Positions 15,089 through 20,310 of a DNA stretch of 20,310 nt are shown here, piece by piece. Where the stretch lies: contig JBCBXF010000028.1 in the NCBI GenBank assembly GCA_039816705.1, forward strand, positions 1 through 20,310, given 5' to 3'. The notes beneath the pieces are model-generated. The model did no database searches, was not told where the DNA came from, and worked only from the letters and a program-made list of their open reading frames with translations. The position numbers and the translations under genes were made by a program. Position 1 is the first letter of the stretch, and the number at the start of each line of letters is the position of its first letter. This DNA comes from CALHAX01 sp039816705. GTDB taxonomy: Bacteria > Pseudomonadota > Alphaproteobacteria > Rhizobiales > CALHAX01.

Positions 15089-16270
15089 ATGCGAGATCAG
15101 ACAATCGAGACAGCCGCAACTGTAGGAGACGACGCGCCCGCCGCCGCTTCAGCAAAGACGCGCCTCAGCGAGTATGTCGATTATTTCTCTTCGGATATTG
15201 ATGCCCTTTCCGCGCAGTCGAGCAGACTGGCGGACTTATCAGTTTCATTCCCGGGGCTGCTGTTCGCGCTTGCTACGAGTTACGGAACAAAGGCCGAGCG
15301 CCGCCGCGCTATTGCTGCGGTTATCGACGGTGTTCCGCTGAAGCGGATCTGCGCCGACCTGGGGCTTGCGATGTGGTTGCGCCCGCTACCGCCGCAGGCG
15401 TTTGCCGCCCCACTTTTATCCTTGCCTGACACGCCCGAGTTGACGCGCCGAATTTCCAACTTTGTCCCGACCGAGCCTGCTGCTGGGCGGGCATGGCTGC
15501 ACCGTATTAGCGATGCGTACTGCTTCGGCGGGCCAGACTACATGCTCTGGATGGGTCGCCAGAAGCGCCTTCCGTTTAAGGCCGAAGGCGCGGATGCGCT
15601 GATGCTTCTCGGCAGCTACGTGTGGGCATCACGACGACGGCACACGGTTGCCGGGGACTTGGTGACGATGCCGTTTGCCAAGACGATGAGTCTCAAGAAA
15701 GCCTACGACATGGCGAGGGTCTGGGAGCAGCGCGTCGACATGGCGATCACGCTTGGAGACGGCGTGCAGGATACCTGGTTTGCGGAAGCGGAAGTCAATG
15801 GTCTCACATTCACACCACTGCGAACGCTCACCGATTTTCTCGACGAGGCAGCGACGATGGGGAACTGTCTCGATCAGTATGCCGGGCCAATCAACAATAC
15901 GCATGTGCGGGTCTTCAGCGTGCGGCGCGGTGAAACCGTTGTCGCGAACCTCGAGCTTGCGCCACACGATGACGACTGCCTGATGCCGACGATCGAGCAA
16001 TTGCGCGGGCCGCGGAACAACCGGGCGGCACCTGACGTCTGGCAGGCGACCTATGCGTGGCTGGGCGCGCAGAAGTTTTCGTCCTTTCCCGGACCGAGCC
16101 ATGGCGGGCGGGCAAGTGCCGCCAGCACGTGGAAGAAAATCTGGAACCCGCTGTTCGCCGACCTTGCGCCGAACCAGCCCCTGCGGCAACGGGCACGCCA
16201 GTTTGCGAAGCGGGCACACGGACATTCCGGTGTGATGCGGGAAGCGTCACGCGTGGCGCTCGACATCTGA
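15089..16270 (+). CDS. PcfJ-like domain protein of unknown function
   Basis: A 393-residue soluble protein from the ATG at 15089 (MRDQTIETAATVGDD). The frame is open from 14933, but the added residues are composition-driven. The C-terminal third resembles the PcfJ-like family, known from conjugative-element and phage-type genes: TLTDFLDEAATMGNCLDQYA (with Cys260), a short gap, VRVFSVRRGETVVANLELAP, then PTIEQLRGPRNNRA and a helical end. In typical members this region reads as histidine-cysteine-valine, then tyrosine, then a beta strand and a glutamine-leucine-arginine-glycine turn. Here the histidine before the cysteine is asparagine. Residues 60-240 are helical with no recognised fold. No conjugation or phage gene is nearby, so this appears to be a chromosomal lineage-specific member. 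It converges on the BcsS-like gene 17 bases later. Confidence 0.6.
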   Translation: MRDQTIETAATVGDDAPAAASAKTRLSEYVDYFSSDIDALSAQSSRLADLSVSFPGLLFALATSYGTKAERRRAIAAVIDGVPLKRICADLGLAMWLRPLPPQAFAAPLLSLPDTPELTRRISNFVPTEPAAGRAWLHRISDAYCFGGPDYMLWMGRQKRLPFKAEGADALMLLGSYVWASRRRHTVAGDLVTMPFAKTMSLKKAYDMARVWEQRVDMAITLGDGVQDTWFAEAEVNGLTFTPLRTLTDFLDEAATMGNCLDQYAGPINNTHVRVFSVRRGETVVANLELAPHDDDCLMPTIEQLRGPRNNRAAPDVWQATYAWLGAQKFSSFPGPSHGGRASAASTWKKIWNPLFADLAPNQPLRQRARQFAKRAHGHSGVMREASRVALDI

Positions 16271-16287
16271 CGGTATCGACTGAGCTG

Positions 16288-17088
16288 TCAGAAACTCCGC
16301 ACCATCAGGACCGTGCCGTAAGGCGTTTCGGGATCGTCGTAGTCTCCCCCAACACCGCCTGAGAGCCACAACGTGCCGTAGCCAGTGCGCCAGCGCACGA
16401 ACCCACCGCCTTTCATCGCGTTGAGTGTGCTGTTGCCATAGGCACCGGCTTCGACCCCCAGCCATATATTCTCCCAAACACCAAGCCCGACTTTTGCGTT
16501 GGCGGCGTAACTGCCAAACGGAGAGGAATAGTTCGCATCCAGCGCAAGGAACGAGTTCGTGCCGACATTGCGCCACCCCTCCAACGCCAGCTTAAAGCCG
16601 ACTTTTTTTCCATTCACCTCGTTGTCGGGATCATCTGGCCCCAGGATATGGCGCTCGTAAGCGATCCCGGCGAAGGCCTTGGCGGTCCATGGGCCGCGCG
16701 ACACCTGATATCCGACGAGTGCGGCGCCAAACGTGCTTTCGCCCATTATCGAGAGCGGCCCGAAGGTGCGCTGGGTGATGTATCCGTAGGTGCCGCTGCC
16801 GCCTTCCAAACGCAGGCGAAACCCGTCTCTCGTGCGATCGCCGCCGGGCGAGAACGTCGCGCCACCGTAGCCCGTCATGGAGTCCTTCGTGCCGGATGCG
16901 CCCGACCATGTGACCCATCGGTCCGGAGGTTTCGGCACAGTGAGTGTCGTTTCCCAACCGCCGATCGCAGCATCCTGCGGCACGTCAGCGGGAGGTGCGG
17001 CAACAACTTGTGCAAGGGTAATCACTGGAGCAAAGACGATCATTGCTGCCAAAGTTGAAACGCAAAACCAGAGTATTCGCAGCCGCAT
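16288..17088 (-). CDS. bcsS: BcsS-like outer-membrane protein (cellulose biosynthesis-associated family)
   Basis: A 266-residue protein with a signal peptide (MRLRILWFCVSTLAAMIVFA, cut probably after ITLAQ) and then glycine/aromatic-rich alternating strands of a beta-barrel ending in Phe, the usual barrel end. It matches the BcsS family seen in Hyphomicrobiales: DRTRDGFRLRLEGGSGTYGY, AALVGYQVSRGPWTAKAFAG, HILGPDDPDNEVNGKKVGFK, WLGVEAGAYGN and TLWLSGGVGGDYDDPE. The family is named from cellulose synthase clusters, but its exact role is not established. No bcsA, bcsB or other cellulose gene lies in this window, so here it is an orphan. The start at 17088 is chosen because the signal peptide begins there; the longer frame to 17145 adds a poor sequence. 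Two inverted repeats lie upstream. Confidence 0.78.
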   Translation of the reverse strand: MRLRILWFCVSTLAAMIVFAPVITLAQVVAAPPADVPQDAAIGGWETTLTVPKPPDRWVTWSGASGTKDSMTGYGGATFSPGGDRTRDGFRLRLEGGSGTYGYITQRTFGPLSIMGESTFGAALVGYQVSRGPWTAKAFAGIAYERHILGPDDPDNEVNGKKVGFKLALEGWRNVGTNSFLALDANYSSPFGSYAANAKVGLGVWENIWLGVEAGAYGNSTLNAMKGGGFVRWRTGYGTLWLSGGVGGDYDDPETPYGTVLMVRSF

Positions 17089-17102
17089 GACTTTCCCAAA
17101 CC

Positions 17103-17126
17103 CCGTTAACACTTGCTGTCTAACGG
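17103..17126. repeat. Inverted repeat in the bcsS leader
   Basis: CCGTTA (17103-17108) and TAACGG (17121-17126) are exact reverse complements separated by 12 bases. They lie 15 bases upstream of the bcsS-like start codon. This could be an operator or a weak leader hairpin. Confidence 0.35.
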
Positions 17127-17145
17127 CGATGTTTGTCGACCTCAA

Positions 17146-17187
17146 ATTGATGCTGGAGCGGTTTTAATTTTGATCATGCGCATCAAT
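17146..17187. repeat. 8-base inverted repeat in the bcsS / exonuclease divergent region
   Basis: ATTGATGC (17146-17153) and GCATCAAT (17180-17187) are exact reverse complements 26 bases apart, flanking an AT-rich stretch (TTTTAATTTTGATCA) that stands out in this GC-rich DNA. The right arm also sits in a smaller TTGAT-N7-ATCAA repeat. The arrangement fits a regulator bound across a divergent promoter pair. No protein is assigned. Confidence 0.4.
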
Positions 17188-17261
17188 AGGTGATTGTAAG
17201 TAATTGTTCGCGTTATGCGTGTTTGGTTGCGTGGCGGTCTTTCGCATACGATCTTGTGGCG

Positions 17262-18302
17262 ATGACACCTGACCGTTTCGACACTTGGCTCTATCCGGGC
17301 ACGACCGGGCTCTATTGCGCGCCGGGAAATTTCTACATCGATCCGCACCGTCCGGCTGAGCGCGCGTTCATCACGCATGGGCATGCCGATCATGCGCGGC
17401 CGGGCCACACGGCCGTTCACGCCACGCCGGAAACGCTTGCCATCATGGCGCTGCGTCTCGGCAAGCAGTGCGGCGATCAACATTATCCGCTGCAGTATGG
17501 TGAGGTTGTCACGATCGGTGACGTCACGGTCTGGCTTGCACCCGCCGGGCATGTGCTCGGCAGTGCACAGGTTGTGCTGGAGTGGGAGGGTAAGCGCGCC
17601 GTCGTCTCCGGGGACTACAAGCGTCGGGCTGACCTGACATGCGCGCCTTTTGAAGTGGTGCCGTGCGATCTGTTTGTCACGGAGGCGACGTTCGGCCTGC
17701 CGGTGTTCCGGCACGAGCCTGACGCGGGTGAGGTTGCCAAGCTTTTATCCTCCGTTGCCGCGCAGCCAGAGCGAGCGCATCTCGTCGGGGCATACGGCCT
17801 TGGAAAATGCCAACGCCTGATCGCGCTTTTGCGTGCTGCCGGACATGATGCGCCGATCTACATGCATGGCGCGGTGGAGAAACTCTGTCGTTTCTACGAG
17901 GAGCAGGGCGTCGATCTCGGCGTCCTTCGCCCGGCCGCCGGTGTGGAGAAAAATGCATTTGCCGGGCACATCGTCATGGCACCGCCGAGTGCGCTGCAGG
18001 ATCGCTGGTCACGCCGGTTGCCAGATCCGGTGACGTGCTTTGCGTCCGGTTGGATGCGGGTGCGAGGCCGGGCGCGGCAACGGGGCGTCGAGCTGCCGCT
18101 GATCATCTCCGATCACGCGGACTGGCCGGAACTTGTGCGAACCATTGAAGAGACCGGCGCGCGCGAGGTTTGGGTCACGCACGGGCGGGAGGATGCGCTT
18201 TGCCACCAGATTACGATGATGGGGCTGACGGCGCGGGCGCTGGCGCTCGTCGGACGCGATGACGAGGACGACGACAGCACGACGGTCGCCGATGCCGCGT
18301 AA
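17262..18302 (+). CDS. Ligase-associated DNA exonuclease (MBL-fold / beta-CASP-like)
   Basis: Metallo-beta-lactamase-fold nuclease of 346 residues, of the family annotated as ligase-associated DNA exonuclease, thought to act with an ATP-dependent ligase and a helicase in DNA repair. The metal-binding motif ITHGHADHARPGH (His39-Gly-His41-Ala-Asp43-His44), then APAGHVLGSAQVVLEW (His97), VVSGDYKRRADLT (Asp118), FVTEATFGLPVF, YGLGKCQRLIALL and the late ISDHADWPELV and VWVTHGRED match this family closely. All expected metal ligands appear present. The start at 17262 (MTPDRFDTWLYPGTTGLYC) fits the family; the longer frame from 17190 does not. It ends 9 bases before the converging desaturase stop. 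Its partner ligase lies about 1.1 kb downstream on the same strand. Confidence 0.93.
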   Translation: MTPDRFDTWLYPGTTGLYCAPGNFYIDPHRPAERAFITHGHADHARPGHTAVHATPETLAIMALRLGKQCGDQHYPLQYGEVVTIGDVTVWLAPAGHVLGSAQVVLEWEGKRAVVSGDYKRRADLTCAPFEVVPCDLFVTEATFGLPVFRHEPDAGEVAKLLSSVAAQPERAHLVGAYGLGKCQRLIALLRAAGHDAPIYMHGAVEKLCRFYEEQGVDLGVLRPAAGVEKNAFAGHIVMAPPSALQDRWSRRLPDPVTCFASGWMRVRGRARQRGVELPLIISDHADWPELVRTIEETGAREVWVTHGREDALCHQITMMGLTARALALVGRDDEDDDSTTVADAA

Positions 18303-18311
18303 CGGACGAAC

Positions 18312-19289
18312 TCAGCGCGCGCTCGAAATCTGCGCGTTCAGTTTTATCTCCCCGGCCATCTCGCGATGGAACGCGATGTAGCCGTCGCTGGTGCTTGCCA
18401 GATGATCCCGCGTGATCTCGTGGAAGTCGGGCAGGCGATGCCATGGCACACTCGGATAGGCGTGGTGTTCTGCATGGAACGGCATATTCCAGGCGAGCCA
18501 TCGCACCACGCGATTGGTCAAGGTGGTGCGGCTGTTCTCCAGCATGTTCGCGACGGGCGGGCACAGTCCATGTTCGGCGAGAAGATATGCGCGCAGGACC
18601 GGCTGGCCAAGTAGCACAGGGACAAGCCATAGCCAGACCACCGCATCTGCCACTGCCGTGCTCGCAAGCGCGGCCAGCGCGAGACCGGCATACCCGAGGA
18701 GATAAATTTGCGCCTCTCGCACTGTTTTGTGGCGCGCGCGGTTTGGGATGTATTCCGCGGAGACATCGCCACGACCGAGCGCTGCGAGGATGCGAAGCTG
18801 CGACCACCACAACGGGAGGCCCGTCAGATGCCAGGCGAGCGCACCGCGGCTGTCGATTTCACGACCGCTGCGCTCTGGATCCCGCAGCGGATCATTCGTG
18901 TGACGGTGATGGGCAAAATGAAACGCCCGGAACCAAGTCGGTGGGATCAAGAGCAACGCGCCCGTGACCGACGCGACCGCCTGATTGATCCACTTGGTAC
19001 GAAACGCGGTTTCATGCGTCACCTCGTGTAAAAGCGTGAACAGGAAGACGAGCAGGACGCCCTGCGCGAACAATGCCAGCGGCCAACCAGGCCAACCGAC
19101 CATGATCCACGTCGACGTGAGACTGATTGCGGCAGCATGCAGGGCGAGCTTGATGAGGCCGGGCGCGTCGCTGCGCGTAACGAGGTGCGCGCGGACATCC
19201 GGGCCGAGCGCAGCAATCACCATACGATGATCCGGCACCGCGTGATGATCCGGAGCATTCACCTCCTCGATGTCTACGCGTTCCGGCAT
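18312..19289 (-). CDS. Membrane fatty acid desaturase-family protein
   Basis: Di-iron membrane desaturase or hydroxylase of 325 residues from the ATG at 19289 (MPERVDIEEVNAPD). The three histidine boxes are complete: HEVTH (His88-His92), HFAHHRH (His124, 127, 128, 130) and HAEHH (His272, 275, 276). Hydrophobic spans lie near residues 47-65, 70-88, 103-118 and 195-230, the usual layout with boxes on the cytoplasmic side. The substrate could be an acyl lipid, a carotenoid or another chain; short soluble ends give no cytochrome b5 or ferredoxin domain. The frame stays open upstream to 19721, but that part is Arg/Ala/Pro-rich and runs antisense through the ligase start, so I reject it. It is divergent from the ligase (113-base gap) and converges on the exonuclease. 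Confidence 0.85.
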   Translation of the reverse strand: MPERVDIEEVNAPDHHAVPDHRMVIAALGPDVRAHLVTRSDAPGLIKLALHAAAISLTSTWIMVGWPGWPLALFAQGVLLVFLFTLLHEVTHETAFRTKWINQAVASVTGALLLIPPTWFRAFHFAHHRHTNDPLRDPERSGREIDSRGALAWHLTGLPLWWSQLRILAALGRGDVSAEYIPNRARHKTVREAQIYLLGYAGLALAALASTAVADAVVWLWLVPVLLGQPVLRAYLLAEHGLCPPVANMLENSRTTLTNRVVRWLAWNMPFHAEHHAYPSVPWHRLPDFHEITRDHLASTSDGYIAFHREMAGEIKLNAQISSAR

Positions 19290-19402
19290 TTGGCGATCCG
19301 CGGCAGGAACCTTATGACGCTTAGAGACTACCTGCGCTCCACAGCGCGCGCCAGTCTTAGCCGCTATGCTCCTCTTCGTCCCTCGTTCCATGTTCGTGCG
19401 CC
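19290..19402. promoter_or_regulatory. Divergent region between desaturase and ligase genes
   Basis: These 113 bases must hold the start signals of both genes if the chosen starts are right. I see no clear promoter pair or repeat. An in-frame ATG for the desaturase at 19391 would almost remove the gap, so this region depends on the desaturase start. Confidence 0.35.
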
Positions 19403-20310
19403 GTGCAATCTTTCGCCACCCTGCTTGATCGTCTTGTCTACACGCCGTCGCGTAACGGCAAGCTGGCGCTTCTCGCGGACTACTTTGCCCAGACGGGTGA
19501 TCCGGCGCGCGGATGGGCGCTGGCGGCGCTCGCAGGCGATCTCGACGTCTCACTGCCGATCCGGCGCATTCTCGGCGGGCTGCTCGACGGGCGTGTCGAT
19601 CCCGAACTCTATCGGCTTTCGCGAGATTATGTGGGCGACACGGCGGAGACCGTCGCGCTGCTCTGGCCCGAGCCGGAGCAAACGGGTGATGCGCCGGCGC
19701 TCGATGCGGTGGTCGAGACAATCCGTTCAGCCGACCGGCGTCATGTGCCGGAGCTGTTGGCCGGATGGATGGATGTCCTGGACGTCACCGGGCGCTGGGC
19801 GCTGCTGAAACTGTTGACGGGCGCACTGCGTGTCGGCGTATCGGCACGGCTCGCAAAGCAGGCTGCCGCGCAGTATGGCGGGCGCGATGTCGCCGAGGTC
19901 GAAGAGGTCTGGCACGGGTTGACGGCGCCCTACGTGGAACTCTTCGCCTGGCTCGACGGCCATGCCGATGTCCCGGACATTTCTGGCGTCCCGGTTTTTC
20001 GTCCGCTGATGTTGTCCAACCCGCTGGAGGACCGCGATCTCGAGCAACTCGATGCAGCCGCCTTCGCGGCCGAGTGGAAATGGGACGGCATCCGCGTCCA
20101 GATCGCGGCCATCGGCGGGGATACGCGGCTTTACTCGCGCACCGGCGACGATATCGGTGCGGCATTCCCCGATATTGTCCGCACGATCAACGACGATGTC
20201 GTGCTCGATGGCGAGCTGCTCGTGGTGCGGGATGGCGAGATCGCGCCGTTCAATGATTTGCAGCAGCGGCTTAATCGCAAGGCGGTGAGCCCGAAGATGA
20301 TGACGACTTA
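19403..20310 (+). CDS. ATP-dependent DNA ligase (partial, 3' end outside window)
   Basis: ATP-dependent DNA ligase of the type paired with the ligase-associated exonuclease and helicase. The frame is open from the GTG at 19403 to the right edge, about 302 residues of an expected 500 or more. It starts MQSFATLLDRLVYTPSRNGK and continues LLADYFAQTGDPARGWALAA, the typical N-terminal DNA-binding domain (to about residue 200). The adenylation domain then begins: EWKWDGIRVQ carries the nucleotidyl-accepting lysine (Lys226, KxDG motif), followed by LYSRTGDDIGAAFPDI and VLDGELLV. No ATG lies close by in frame, and the GTG start aligns with the family. The oligonucleotide-binding domain and any helicase or PdeM-type neighbour would be right of the window. 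The desaturase gene on the other strand separates it from the exonuclease. Confidence 0.93.
   Translation, partial: MQSFATLLDRLVYTPSRNGKLALLADYFAQTGDPARGWALAALAGDLDVSLPIRRILGGLLDGRVDPELYRLSRDYVGDTAETVALLWPEPEQTGDAPALDAVVETIRSADRRHVPELLAGWMDVLDVTGRWALLKLLTGALRVGVSARLAKQAAAQYGGRDVAEVEEVWHGLTAPYVELFAWLDGHADVPDISGVPVFRPLMLSNPLEDRDLEQLDAAAFAAEWKWDGIRVQIAAIGGDTRLYSRTGDDIGAAFPDIVRTINDDVVLDGELLVVRDGEIAPFNDLQQRLNRKAVSPKMMTT

Noticed and set aside
19290..19721. N-terminal extension of the desaturase by 144 residues
   Set aside because: The added sequence is Arg/Ala/Pro-rich with no fold and runs antisense through the conserved start of the DNA ligase. The desaturase family does not need it.
1..20310. 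CRISPR arrays, tRNA or rRNA genes, insertion sequences or prophage genes
   Set aside because: No regularly spaced repeats, tRNA cloverleaf, rRNA-like stretch, transposase or integrase motif was seen on either strand. The short repeats found are all isolated intergenic elements.

Overview
The window is GC-rich, densely packed chromosomal DNA of an alphaproteobacterial type. The hisS-hisZ order, a BcsS-family outer-membrane protein, and 'ligase-associated' exonuclease and ATP-dependent ligase genes all fit Hyphomicrobiales (Rhizobiales). This placement is inferred from gene content. No rRNA, tRNA, CRISPR array, transposase or phage gene was seen, and no gene-free gap exceeds about 230 bases.

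Layout. Bases 1-2509 (minus strand) carry hisZ (its 3' part runs off the left edge) and hisS. Bases 2674-6883 (minus) hold a complete glycolate oxidase operon, glcD-glcE-glcF. A 229-base divergent region separates glcD from a LysR-type regulator at 7113-8015 (plus). After it comes a lutABC/lldEFG-type lactate oxidation operon (8194-11599, plus) with a 140-residue protein of unknown function between the first and second subunit genes. The second subunit gene (lutB/lldF) is broken by an in-frame TGA and, about 80 bases later, a one-base deletion. The 8-mer GGGTTGAT occurs twice in front of glcD/lysR and once, inverted, in front of lldE. This suggests that one regulator, probably the LysR protein, controls both 2-hydroxyacid oxidation systems.

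Bases 11624-14859 carry a small secreted protein with a mirror-symmetric six-cysteine pattern (minus), a one-base-overlapping pair of glycosyltransferase genes (a multi-membrane-span GT-C-like enzyme and a GT2 polyprenyl-phosphate-type enzyme, plus), and an exported single-domain rhodanese (minus) whose 3' end overlaps the GT2 gene. Bases 15089-17088 hold a PcfJ-like protein (plus) and an orphan BcsS-like outer-membrane protein (minus).

Bases 17262-20310 carry the ligase-associated MBL-fold DNA exonuclease (plus), a fatty acid desaturase (minus), and the N-terminal two thirds of an ATP-dependent DNA ligase (plus, cut by the right edge). The desaturase sits between two repair genes that are usually neighbours.

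The broken lutB, the shared promoter motif, the unknown protein inside the lut operon and the symmetric cysteine protein are the observations most worth a second look. I see no clear sign of a wholly new multi-gene system.
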